Of a DNA stretch of 64,000 nt, positions 15,670 through 23,922 are shown piece after piece. Each line of letters starts with the position of its first letter. The stretch's first letter is position 1. Source of the stretch: Clostridia bacterium (GTDB lineage: Bacteria > Bacillota > Clostridia > Christensenellales > Borkfalkiaceae); contig JAFTSN010000001.1 of NCBI GenBank assembly GCA_017467275.1, positions 248,001 to 312,000 on the forward strand. Reading direction: 5' to 3'. The notes under the pieces were generated by a model. It ran no database searches and had not been told where the DNA came from. It worked only from the letters and a program-made list of their open reading frames with translations. The position numbers and the translations under genes were made by a program.

Positions 15670-16616
15670 ATTCCCTCACCTCCCATCTTGTTGATGATCT
15701 TATTCGTGACAAGGGTCAGGAAAAGAGCAATCAACGAATTGAACAAGCCGAGCGCCGTACTCAGATCGTACTTACCGCCAATAACACCCTGTCGATACAG
15801 GAAGGTTTCAAGAACGTCGCCCTTGCCGTACACGGTCGAATTATACATATTGAATATCTGATCGAAGCCCGCGCTCGTCAAGCCCGAAAGCTCAAAGATA
15901 AGTCTTATAGAAACAGCGGGCAGAATGGCGGGAAAGGTTATGTAGACGATTTTTTGAAACCGCCCCGCGCCGTCGATCACAGCAGCCTCATATTCCTCCA
16001 AAGGCACACTCGCGAGCGCGGCAAGATAGATGATCGTACCCCAGCCGCACCCTTTCCAGATATCCGAAATAACAAGCAATAAAAGGAAATAATTATCGTC
16101 GTTGAAAAAGTAGATCTGCTTCCCGAACAGTTTCTCTAAAAACAGCTGAAAATCGGAATCCGCGCTACCCATGGACAAAAGTATACCCGAAATAATGACC
16201 CACGAAATGAAATGCGGCAAATAGGAAATCGTCTGCACGACCTTCTTATATTTGAGCGCCAGCATCTCGTTCATAAATATGGCGATCAAAATGGGCATGG
16301 GGAAACCGAACACCATCTTCAGGACGCTGATACGGAGCGTGTTTCCGAATTTTTCCCAAAACTCCTCCGTCTCAAAAAACAGATACTTAAAGTGCTTGAA
16401 CGCATCGAGCTCCCCGCCCGTGGTTGCAATCGGGCTTCCCCAAATCCCTTTCCAGGGATTCCAATCCTTAAAAGCGATCTGGAGCCCCAGCATGGGATAA
16501 TAATTGAACAGCAAGAAATAAACGAGCATGGGAATGAGCATCGCGTAAAGCAATTTATGCGACGAAAAATATTTCCCTATTTTCCGTTTTTTTTCTTTTT
16601 CCTCTTCTTCTTTCAT
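15663..16616 (-). CDS. Carbohydrate ABC transporter permease (LplB/YtpP type)
   Basis: I start this 317-residue permease at the ATG at 16616, five bases after the previous stop, with AGAGGA upstream. The frame could extend to 16667 but would then overlap the surface-protein gene. After a Lys/Glu-rich cytoplasmic start come the block LLYAMLIPMLVYFLLFNYYPMLG, the marker GLQIAFKDWNPWKG, six membrane spans and the EAA loop EYEAAVIDGAGRFQKIVYITFP. It pairs with the following permease. Confidence 0.92.
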   Translation of the reverse strand: MKEEEEKEKKRKIGKYFSSHKLLYAMLIPMLVYFLLFNYYPMLGLQIAFKDWNPWKGIWGSPIATTGGELDAFKHFKYLFFETEEFWEKFGNTLRISVLKMVFGFPMPILIAIFMNEMLALKYKKVVQTISYLPHFISWVIISGILLSMGSADSDFQLFLEKLFGKQIYFFNDDNYFLLLLVISDIWKGCGWGTIIYLAALASVPLEEYEAAVIDGAGRFQKIVYITFPAILPAVSIRLIFELSGLTSAGFDQIFNMYNSTVYGKGDVLETFLYRQGVIGGKYDLSTALGLFNSLIALFLTLVTNKIINKMGGEGIW

Positions 16617-16620
16617 CCCG

Positions 16621-18495
16621 TCAATCCTCTTTCTTTTTGAACGCCACGCCAAAAGCGAAAAGCGCAATCAGCGTCATTGCGGAAAATCCTACGCCCGCCG
16701 AGCAAGACGAGCCGCTTCCGCTCTCCGTATTCTTGGAGGGTGTGCCCGCCTCAACCTTCGCCACAAGCGCAATTTCCGATTTCGCATACTTCACGGCATT
16801 ACTCATAGCGTTTTCCGTCACGGCACTGTCAATCTTACTCTTCCCCTCGTCGATAAAAGCCTTGATTTTAGCATAGTTTTCGCTCGAGTATTCCTCCGCT
16901 TTCACCGAAGAAAGGAACGTGTCCAGCTCTCCCTTATACTGCGCTCTGAGCGCCGAAAGCTCGGAAACGGTGATGATCCCCGCGAACGTTTCCTCATAGC
17001 CCTTTAACGCAAGATCGACGCCCGCTTTATTTATAGCCGCATTGATATCCTGTACCACCGCAGTATATGCCGCGTCGATATCCGCAAGGTCTGCCTCGAG
17101 ATAGTTCGTTCTGTCAAGTCCGTTATACGCATTCCCAAGCGCAGAAAGCTTCTCCGTCTTATACGACGCCAACTCCAAAACTGCCGTGAAATCGTATTTC
17201 TTGGTCTCGTCGTAAGCGTCGGGGTCTACAATAACCGTCGGCAAAAGATAGATATTCGTACCCTGCGCCGAGCCGTAGATCTCAAACACGACCTCGTTCC
17301 CCGCGGGAACGTGCAGTTCGAGTGCCAACACGCCCGCTTCGGCAGCCTCCGCCCCCACACTCTTTTCAAAATGCTTCGTATAATGGAAGCTTCCGTCCTT
17401 GGAAACGCCCTCGTAAATGGTGTAATACGCCGTCCCGTTCGTCGCCGAAGCAATCGCCTCGCTATCGAAGGAAATCTTCAGATTCTCCTCGGAGGTTATC
17501 TTTAAAAGAAACCGTTGTTTCGCCCCGTTCGTTCTGACCATTTTCCCCGAACCGCCCGCATAGACAGCGGCATAAATTCCGTCGTCGCGTTTTGCCGTCG
17601 TTTGAAGCGCATTGTTTTCAATGAGGTCAAACGTCTTATTTTCCGCAAGCGTTCCCCAAACGGGCGCAAAAGTGGTCTTGCCCATCTTTACAGCTTTACC
17701 CGAAGCCCCATAGGAAGCGGAAACAACGGATACAAGGTCGGTTTTGACCGCATTCGTGACCTTGGAGGTATCAGCGGCAAAGGTCGGGAAGATTCCTTCG
17801 CCCAACGTGGCGTATTTAAGGGATTTTTCATAAGCCCCCGTACAACCGTATTCAAAATAGAAGCTTTCCCCCTCTAAAAGGGTGTATTCGCCGCCGAAAT
17901 AGTTTGCCGCCTGCGCGGTGTTCGTGCCATCGTAGAGCGGCGTTTCGGAAAGGCGGGTCACAACGCCGCCCGATTCCTTATACACGCGGATACGAATGAC
18001 GTTATCCGACGCGGCAATCCCGCTAAGCGCGGCGTTTGAAACCATCAAAAGCGCGGATTTATTGAAAGTCAGCTTATACGTAATATTCTGCATCCAATTC
18101 ACGCGCACCATGCAGTTGGAATCGGTCGTGCCGTAATTATAATAGGGGCCGTAGGCGTTTCCCGCAAGGTTATAATCCGTTTTCGACCAAGTGCCGAGCT
18201 TGAGTGCCGATCCCGAAGCCGTGTCGAAATCCGTCCAGCTCGTGAACAGGGTGGAAACGGAATTGTTCGTCACGGTGTGATTCGTGATACCCACGGTGTA
18301 ATCAAAAACCTCGCCGTCGCCGACAAGCGACGAGGAATTATTCAAGCCCGCAGTCACGCTCGTGCCGATCGAAAAAGCGGTCGTCTCTTGCGTTTTATCC
18401 TCCGTTTCCGCAGATGCTTTAGAGAAAGAAAGTGCGCCGAAAGAAAGCGTCAGGCTCAAAACGGAAACCGACGCAAATAAACGTAATTTTTTCAT
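16621..18495 (-). CDS. Surface protein with duplicated beta modules and C-terminal membrane anchor
   Basis: This 624-residue exported protein has a signal peptide (residues 1 to about 29, cleavage near KASA-E). Residues 56-246 form a module about 90 percent identical to one in the next upstream gene. A second, more divergent module (about 265-430) contains the same kind of motif (GNEVVFEIYGS, then LLPTVIVDPDAYD). Residues 440-580 are helical. The end is Ser/Gly-rich with SCSAGVG, a hydrophobic span and KKKED, like a membrane or sorting anchor, but there is no LPXTG. Being co-transcribed with sugar permeases suggests a glycan-binding role (inference). No catalytic motif is seen. Confidence 0.8.
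   Translation of the reverse strand: MKKLRLFASVSVLSLTLSFGALSFSKASAETEDKTQETTAFSIGTSVTAGLNNSSSLVGDGEVFDYTVGITNHTVTNNSVSTLFTSWTDFDTASGSALKLGTWSKTDYNLAGNAYGPYYNYGTTDSNCMVRVNWMQNITYKLTFNKSALLMVSNAALSGIAASDNVIRIRVYKESGGVVTRLSETPLYDGTNTAQAANYFGGEYTLLEGESFYFEYGCTGAYEKSLKYATLGEGIFPTFAADTSKVTNAVKTDLVSVVSASYGASGKAVKMGKTTFAPVWGTLAENKTFDLIENNALQTTAKRDDGIYAAVYAGGSGKMVRTNGAKQRFLLKITSEENLKISFDSEAIASATNGTAYYTIYEGVSKDGSFHYTKHFEKSVGAEAAEAGVLALELHVPAGNEVVFEIYGSAQGTNIYLLPTVIVDPDAYDETKKYDFTAVLELASYKTEKLSALGNAYNGLDRTNYLEADLADIDAAYTAVVQDINAAINKAGVDLALKGYEETFAGIITVSELSALRAQYKGELDTFLSSVKAEEYSSENYAKIKAFIDEGKSKIDSAVTENAMSNAVKYAKSEIALVAKVEAGTPSKNTESGSGSSCSAGVGFSAMTLIALFAFGVAFKKKED
17758..18330 (-). repeat. Module copy A shared by two adjacent surface proteins
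   Basis: This segment encodes residues 56-246 of the protein at 16621-18495. By my count about 171 of 191 residues match copy B at 19707-20279 with no gaps, and long DNA stretches are also near identical. It points to a recent tandem duplication or gene conversion. Confidence 0.85.
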
Positions 18496-18499
18496 GGTT

Positions 18500-18625
18500 T
18501 TACTCCTCTTCGTCCCAACCCTCGGGCCATAAACCGGGGTCCTCGTTATTAACCCCGCTCGTGCGGACGAGTTCTTCTTCTAAACGGACCAGCCCGATTT
18601 CAGGCAATTCATAAACTTTTTTCAT
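18500..18625 (-). CDS. 41-residue peptide of unknown function
   Basis: An ATG at 18625 preceded by the very strong ribosome site GGAGGAGAG opens a 41-codon frame ending TAA at 18500. It begins MKKVYELPEIGLVRL and then has a stretch with RTSGVNNEDPG and an acidic end (WDEEE). It fits exactly between two surface-protein genes, with gaps of 16 and 4 bases. Small proteins starting MKKxYExP and carrying TSG are, from memory, common in Clostridia and Bacteroidetes, but their function is not known to me. The Shine-Dalgarno sequence and tight packing argue for real translation. It could be a peptide precursor or a small envelope-associated protein. Confidence 0.65.
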   Translation of the reverse strand: MKKVYELPEIGLVRLEEELVRTSGVNNEDPGLWPEGWDEEE

Positions 18626-18641
18626 GATCTCTCCTCCTTAT

Positions 18642-20444
18642 TTACGCTCCGCAAACGCTGACGATCTGTTCCAATACGGTAATTTGATCGCCCGTGTATT
18701 TGCTGTCCTTATCAGGGTCGGCAAGCGCCGCCTCGGCAACCTGAAGCATGGAACGCTCGATCGCTTGCGCATAGACGTATTCCACAGAACCGTCCGAATA
18801 GGTCACAACGGCATATGCACGAGCAGTGATCGCCTTTTTATAGCGTGCCGCATAGTCGTTCACACTGCCCAATCCCTCCAAAACGGCGTTGAAATAATCG
18901 TTCGTCTCGTCCGAGCCAAACCAAACCGTCTGCTTGACGTTCAAAACCTTTGCGCTGTTCTCGGTGAGATTGGTGCCCAGAAGGGAGGTGGGAAGCAGAA
19001 GCGTACCGAGCTCCACCGTCGCACCGTCCTCTTTAAGTGCCGCAAGCGCAGATTTGGAAACGCTGTTTTTAAAGCGCAAGCCCGCTTCGCCGTCCACACG
19101 GCAACCTGCGCCGAGCGTGGCAAGCTTGAGTCCAGCAGAACGGAACGCGAGCGTGTTTTCTGCCTCGTAGAAGTCGGGATTTAACGTGAACGACGGCATC
19201 AAAAAGATATTCGTCGTGTCGTTCGCACCGTATATTTCAAGATACACGCTGTCGCCCGCGAGCAAATCACAGCTCCCCGCAAACGCGTTCGCCTCATAGG
19301 CGACGTTCGTAAAGGTTTTTTCAAGCAACGTTGTTCTATACGTCGCGCCGTCTGTCGTTCTCTCCACACTCAAGGAGTAATAGGCGTTCCAGCTCGCCGC
19401 TTTTTCGGTCGCGGGGCTCGTCATATCAATATGTATGTTCGTCGAAGCCGTGTATTTAAAGATCATTCTGTCGCTCTCGCCGAGCGTACGAATCTGTTTC
19501 GCCGAGCCTCCCACGTAAACGGCAGCCCAATTATTCGAGTTTCGCTCCGTTGTCTGTAAGGCGTTACCCGAGAAAGAATCGAAACGCTTATTGCTCTCAT
19601 ACGTGCCGTGCAGGAACGTAAACGTTCCCACCGAGCTCGTCACGTCCGCGCCATTCGAGGAATACACCTGCGCGGCAAGCGTTAAAAGATCGGCGGAAAC
19701 CTCGTTTACCTTGGACGTGTCCGCCGCAAAAGTGGGGAATATACCGTTTCCAAGCGTACTGTATTTGAGGGATTTTTCATACGCCCCCGTGCAGCCGTAT
19801 TCAAAATAGAAGCTTTCCCCTGCCTCCAGCCTATATTCGCCGCCGAAATAGTTCGCCGCCTGCGCGATGTTCGTGCCGTCGTAGAGCGGCGTTTCGGAAA
19901 GGCGGGTCACAACGCCGCCCGATTCCTTATACGCGCGGATACGAATGACGTTATCCGATGCAGCAATCCCGCTGAGCGCTTCGTTTGAAACCGTCAAAAG
20001 CGCGGCTTTGTTAAAGGTGAGCTTATACGTGATATTCTGCATCCAATTCACGCGCACCATGCAGTTGGAATCGGTCGTGCCGTAATTATAATAGGGACCG
20101 TAGGGGTTTCCCGCAAGGTTATAATCCGTTTTCGACCAAGTGCCGAGCTTGATCCCATTTCCCGAAACCGTGTCGAAATCCGTCCAACCCGTGAACAGGG
20201 TGGAAACGGTGCCATTCGTCACGGTGTGGTTGGTAACGCCCACGGTGTAATCGAACACCTCGCCCTCGCCGACAAGTGACGTTTTTCCGCTGATCCCCGA
20301 CTTCACAAAGGCTCCGATATCCGTTGCCTTTGTAGTCTGCGTAAACGTTTCCGCCGCCGTCGCTTTCTTTGCAGGCGCAAAAATGCCTATGGGAAGCATA
20401 AGCGCCAACGCAAGTAACGCTGAAACAAAACTTCTTTTTTTCAC
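18642..20444 (-). CDS. Surface protein sharing modules with its neighbour; no C-terminal anchor
   Basis: This 600-residue exported protein has a signal peptide (about 1-30) and a GTG start at 20444 with AGGAGGGT upstream. Residues 56-246 are module copy B. A second beta module follows (about 265-430, with AGDSVYLEIYGAND and LMPSFTLNPDFYE). The last ~160 residues form another domain with AGCRVDGEAGLRFKNSVSK and LGTLLLPTSLL, a pattern I associate with extracellular proteins of Clostridia, function unknown. Unlike its neighbours it ends without a membrane span, so it may be secreted or held by another protein. A carbohydrate-binding role is inferred from the operon. Confidence 0.78.
   Translation of the reverse strand: MKKRSFVSALLALALMLPIGIFAPAKKATAAETFTQTTKATDIGAFVKSGISGKTSLVGEGEVFDYTVGVTNHTVTNGTVSTLFTGWTDFDTVSGNGIKLGTWSKTDYNLAGNPYGPYYNYGTTDSNCMVRVNWMQNITYKLTFNKAALLTVSNEALSGIAASDNVIRIRAYKESGGVVTRLSETPLYDGTNIAQAANYFGGEYRLEAGESFYFEYGCTGAYEKSLKYSTLGNGIFPTFAADTSKVNEVSADLLTLAAQVYSSNGADVTSSVGTFTFLHGTYESNKRFDSFSGNALQTTERNSNNWAAVYVGGSAKQIRTLGESDRMIFKYTASTNIHIDMTSPATEKAASWNAYYSLSVERTTDGATYRTTLLEKTFTNVAYEANAFAGSCDLLAGDSVYLEIYGANDTTNIFLMPSFTLNPDFYEAENTLAFRSAGLKLATLGAGCRVDGEAGLRFKNSVSKSALAALKEDGATVELGTLLLPTSLLGTNLTENSAKVLNVKQTVWFGSDETNDYFNAVLEGLGSVNDYAARYKKAITARAYAVVTYSDGSVEYVYAQAIERSMLQVAEAALADPDKDSKYTGDQITVLEQIVSVCGA
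19707..20279 (-). repeat. Module copy B shared by two adjacent surface proteins
   Basis: Partner of copy A at 17758-18330, in the same relative place after the signal peptide. Both contain the stretches TWSKTDYNLAGN and ESFYFEYGCTGAYEKSLKY. Confidence 0.85.
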
Positions 20445-20516
20445 AATAATGACCCTCCTTAGTCATAAGTTCTATGCCGAACGACAGATTCTGCCGTCTG
20501 CTTTCCAAATAATCAT

Positions 20517-20544
20517 TTTTAGTGTAAGGTAAGTTACACTAAAA
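20517..20544. terminator. Hairpin in the gap between surface-protein genes
   Basis: A perfect 11-bp inverted repeat, TTTTAGTGTAA / TTACACTAAAA, with loop GGTAAG. It adjoins a second palindrome. Together they could attenuate transcription or protect RNA ends between genes. Confidence 0.5.
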
Positions 20545-20560
20545 CAAGGCGCGCGCCTTG
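20545..20560 (-). terminator. Perfect 16-bp palindrome followed by T run
   Basis: CAAGGCGCGCGCCTTG is self-complementary and is followed on the minus strand by TTTT, 20 bases past the stop of the anchored surface protein. It is probably a partial terminator inside the operon. Confidence 0.55.
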
Positions 20561-20580
20561 TCGAAGCCGAACCCAAAAAA

Positions 20581-21804
20581 TTATCGGGTCTTCTTCTTTT
20601 TCAAAAGGATAACGGCGACTATCCCCGCCCCTGCGGCAATAACAACGCCTCCTATGGTCAGCCAAAGCCAGAGATTGCTCCCCTTTTCCACCTTTAAAAG
20701 CGCGGCTTTCGCGGAATTGAACGCCCGATTGACCTCCGCAGACGTTTTTCCCGCCGAAACACTTCTTTTGCCCTCGCCGAGGCAATTTTTCAAATCGCGC
20801 TTCCCGAGCAGGGAATACCCCTCCTTTAAAAGCTCCTTCACATAGCTCTCGAGCTCGCCTATCCTTTTTTGTTTAAGCGTTTCCAAAGCCTCCGCCTCTC
20901 CCTCTTTTGTGAGGATCCCCTCTGCTTTGGCTTTTACTTCCGCCTCGAACGCAACAAGATCGGTGCCGTATGCAACGGAGTCAAGCGCCTTGATCGCGTC
21001 GTCGATCACAACGACGAGCTTGAGATAATTATCTTCGCTATACAGCGCGGAATCAAAGGTCAAAAAATAACCTTCCAAGGTCGTTTTCAAGGCTTCTGCC
21101 GTGCCGCGAAAGACCTTATAGTCCGCAAAATCAAAGCGTTTGGTTTGGTCGTAGCCCGTCTTACTCAAGCGGAATTCGGGCAAAAATTTATTGATCGAAC
21201 GCCCCATGGAATCTGCGCTGATTACAAAATACAGCGTGTCCCCCGCCTTCAAATGCACTTCGTGCGAAATCGCGTTCGCCGCGACGGTCACGTTCTTTTC
21301 CTCAAGCGGCAACGTCTGCGAGCGGACGTTTACCCTGTATTCGCCGTCGAACACAAACGAATCGAGATAGACGGGATAGAGATAACTGTTCAGCGTGGAT
21401 GCTTCGGGATTGGTTACCGTCACCTTATAGTCGGCGTTGACCTTTAAGGAATAAATCAGCCCAAAGCCCTCGGAAACGCGAACAAGCCCGTTGTTGATAT
21501 GCGCGGAGGTATAATTGTTGTTGCCGTAAACCTCCTCGCTGCCCAATCCGTTCTGCGGCTTAATCAGCGTGAAATCATGAATCTCGTCAAAGGTGCCGTA
21601 TTGAAGATTGTAGGCATAATCGCCCGCGTCTTTCATTTGTCCGAGCTTATCGGCGTTGATGTTTTCCGTCACGCCCGCAACGATTATTTCCGAAGTGAGA
21701 ACGGTTTCCGTCTCCTCGGCAACACCCTCTACCCCCACAACGGTGGGCAAAGCCAAAAGGCAGGCGGCAAAAGCCGCTAATATTGTTTTAATGGATTTTT
21801 TCAT
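20581..21804 (-). CDS. Membrane-anchored surface protein of the sugar locus
   Basis: The start is the ATG at 21804 (AGGTGAG upstream, two bases after the previous stop); the frame extends to 21909 but would overlap the peptidase gene. The protein has 407 residues. There is a signal peptide (1 to about 27), one beta module related to those of the two following proteins (with HLKAGDTLYFVISADS and FLPEFRLSKTGYD), a helical region rich in Lys/Glu (about 235-365), then a C-terminal span (WLWLTIGGVVIAAGAGIVAV) and a Lys-rich tail. That is a stalk-and-anchor layout. Its place at the head of the group suggests capture of a substrate at the surface (inference). Confidence 0.75.
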   Translation of the reverse strand: MKKSIKTILAAFAACLLALPTVVGVEGVAEETETVLTSEIIVAGVTENINADKLGQMKDAGDYAYNLQYGTFDEIHDFTLIKPQNGLGSEEVYGNNNYTSAHINNGLVRVSEGFGLIYSLKVNADYKVTVTNPEASTLNSYLYPVYLDSFVFDGEYRVNVRSQTLPLEEKNVTVAANAISHEVHLKAGDTLYFVISADSMGRSINKFLPEFRLSKTGYDQTKRFDFADYKVFRGTAEALKTTLEGYFLTFDSALYSEDNYLKLVVVIDDAIKALDSVAYGTDLVAFEAEVKAKAEGILTKEGEAEALETLKQKRIGELESYVKELLKEGYSLLGKRDLKNCLGEGKRSVSAGKTSAEVNRAFNSAKAALLKVEKGSNLWLWLTIGGVVIAAGAGIVAVILLKKKKTR

Positions 21805-21806
21805 AC

Positions 21807-22894
21807 TCACCTTTCTCCCCCTCGGTGAAATTCGTCGAGCGTTTTTGCCATGATTGCACCGAATTGACGAAGCCCGTCTTTGGAATAGGGCTCCGCGTTC
21901 TCTCCGCAATAGGGAATTTCAAACGTGAAACCAAGCTCGGCTCCCTTATTCACAAAAAAGCTCAAGCTATTCGGCGCAGGACGGTTCCACTCCGTCATAA
22001 ACCGCACGTTATGCGCACGACTATATGCAATCTCTCCCGCCGCCGATCCTACGTTCTTTTCCAGCATATCGGAATACCTTTGCTGCGCAGTTGCCATCGG
22101 CTCGCCTCCCTCGATGAGGCTCATGTAATCGTGAATGCCGCCGTATTTTCCAGGACAGTGCAAATCCATGGCATAAAGAAGCTTTTCCCGCTCAAAAACA
22201 GCCCGTATAAAAAGCGCACGGAGGAATAAATCGGCGCGGGCAGATAATCGCGGTTATGATCGTGCGGGAAGCGGGATTTCCCTTGATCGCCCTCCTCCAC
22301 GCCGTCGATATCCATAAACGGAATTAAATAGATCTTACACGTATCCGTGATCGCGCTGTCCTCTTTCAAAAACCACTCGACGAGCCCCTCTAAAACGTAA
22401 TTCGCCACCGCCTCGCAGGCATGATGGCGCGCCGTGAGTAATAGGCATTTTTCCGCATTCGGATTTCCAAACGCATAAAACTGTTGCTCCCGTCCTTTTT
22501 CTGAAAGCGGCATTTTTTCTCTCTTTAAGTTTTTTAAGCCGAAAAAAGGCTTGATAAAATGCTCGAAATTGGCAACCTGATAGGGATAACAGAAAGCAAA
22601 ATACAGCGTCTCCCCCGCTTGAAAGCTCTTTTTGAAGGCGCGATGGGAGATTATTGTCGCTTTATCATAGAAAAATTCCCGATTGTCGCGACTGATTGCA
22701 ACACCGTAATTCCCCAAAACGTCGCCGTCGCAAAAACGGAAGGTGTATTCCCCCGCTTCTTCTGCCGTCGCACCGAAACGGAAATAAAACCACCATTCCG
22801 TCGTGTCGCGGAGTTCCTGTCTCAAAAAAATTTCATGTCCGCTTTGACCGATCAAACAAATATTTCCGCCGATAAAATTCTTAAATATCTTCAT
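21807..22894 (-). pseudogene. M14-family metallocarboxypeptidase interrupted by a frameshift
   Basis: Two overlapping frames make one protein. The first (from ATG 22894; TTG 22906 also possible) has a beta-rich N-terminal domain and the zinc motif HHACE (His and Glu ligands), then DHNRDY, as in cytosolic carboxypeptidase-like M14 enzymes. The second (to 21807) continues with the third ligand in MDLHCP and the catalytic Glu in FTFEIPYCGE. They join cleanly if the run of five T (minus strand; five A at 22194-22198) had six, giving a GLFFEREKLLYAMDLHC junction. As written, the first frame ends at codons past 22121. This is a single-base indel, a consensus error or, less likely, programmed slippage. 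There is no signal peptide. It is the first gene of the carbohydrate operon. Confidence 0.75.
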
Positions 22895-22942
22895 TTTTTC
22901 AACCAAATAAAAAAGTTTTTCGATTATGCAAGAATAAAACCG

Positions 22943-22974
22943 TTGACTTTCACTTGCTTTTAGTATAATATAAT
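22943..22974 (+). promoter_or_regulatory. Candidate promoter of the AraC-type gene
   Basis: TTGACT (22943-22948) is followed by two overlapping TATAAT boxes, at 22964-22969 and 22969-22974. Spacings are 15 and 20, neither ideal. Another TATAAT is at 23024-23029. On the opposite strand TATACT (22962-22967) lacks a good -35, as expected for an activator-dependent promoter of the operon. Confidence 0.45.
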
Positions 22975-23040
22975 GAAGAGGCTTTTTCCTTAAAATATAT
23001 GCTTTGAAACTTTAAAATCCTGCTATAATAGGACGGTAAA

Positions 23041-23922
23041 ATGGATAAATTATTGAAAGATATTAAAGATTATATCCTTTATCTGGAAGAAGAAAAAAAT
23101 CTCGACGTCTGCCTTTGCGATATCAACAGCAAGCTATTTCCGTTTATCGCAGAGCTCTCGCCGCACAACTCGCATAAGAACTTTTTTTGCACCTTTTTAA
23201 AAAAGAACCCCCACCTTCAAAAGGAGTGTATCGTAAACCAATTAAAGGTGCGGGCAGCACTTGAAAAGCGGGAATATTTTTTTGGTAGGTGCTATGCGGG
23301 TGTGAACGAATACGTGTTTAAAATCACACACGGTAAGGAATGGCTGGGCTTTATCAGCTTAAGCTCCTATTGCAAAAGCAGAGAAAAATCGTACGCTGCG
23401 CTCGGCGCACTCTGCGAAAAGCACGGTTTCGAGAAAAAGGAGCTTTGCCGTATTTTCGACACGACCGTGAAAGCCAAGATTCCGCCGCTTGAGGAAATCA
23501 AGCCGCTTGCCCTTGCGCTTTCAAGACAGATTGAACTATTATATCTACTGATCAATAATCCCGTGCGGGAAGCCAAAAGCGAAAATATAGTTTTCAGTCG
23601 GATCTTGGCGTATCTGACCGAAAACTATACCAAAAACATACAGATTAAGGACGTTGCCGAAGCCACGCATTATAGCCCTTCTTATATCAGTCACATTTTC
23701 ACTTCCGTGAAAAAGAGCTCTATTATGTTCTACGTGAACGACTTAAGAGTTCAAAAAAGTAAGGAGCTTTTGGAAAAGACGGACTTCCCCGTGACGGAGA
23801 TCGCCTATCTCGTCGGCTTTAATGATTCCAATTATTTCACGTCCATTTTTAAAAAATACACCTCTGTCACGCCGACGAAATACCGACGCCTCGTCAAGAA
23901 ATCGTCGAAAGGCGACTCATAA
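23041..23922 (+). CDS. AraC-family regulator with PocR-like N-terminal domain
   Basis: This protein has 293 residues. The N-terminal ~170 residues resemble the PocR sensory domain: LCDINSKLFPFIAEL, a cysteine-bearing middle (FFCTFLKKNPHLQKEC, then FGRCYAG), then a GFISLS strand. Residues about 185-290 are two AraC HTH units (IKDVAEATHYSPSYISHIF and VTEIAYLVGFNDSNYFTSIF), ending in TPTKYRR. It is divergent from the carbohydrate operon and should activate it on binding a sugar or metabolite. The ribosome site is AGGACGG. Its 3' end overlaps the convergent nucleoside hydrolase gene by 29 bases. Confidence 0.88.
   Translation: MDKLLKDIKDYILYLEEEKNLDVCLCDINSKLFPFIAELSPHNSHKNFFCTFLKKNPHLQKECIVNQLKVRAALEKREYFFGRCYAGVNEYVFKITHGKEWLGFISLSSYCKSREKSYAALGALCEKHGFEKKELCRIFDTTVKAKIPPLEEIKPLALALSRQIELLYLLINNPVREAKSENIVFSRILAYLTENYTKNIQIKDVAEATHYSPSYISHIFTSVKKSSIMFYVNDLRVQKSKELLEKTDFPVTEIAYLVGFNDSNYFTSIFKKYTSVTPTKYRRLVKKSSKGDS

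Noticed and set aside
16621..21804. LPXTG sortase substrates
   Set aside because: No LPXTG-like motif precedes the hydrophobic tails; one of the three proteins has no tail at all.
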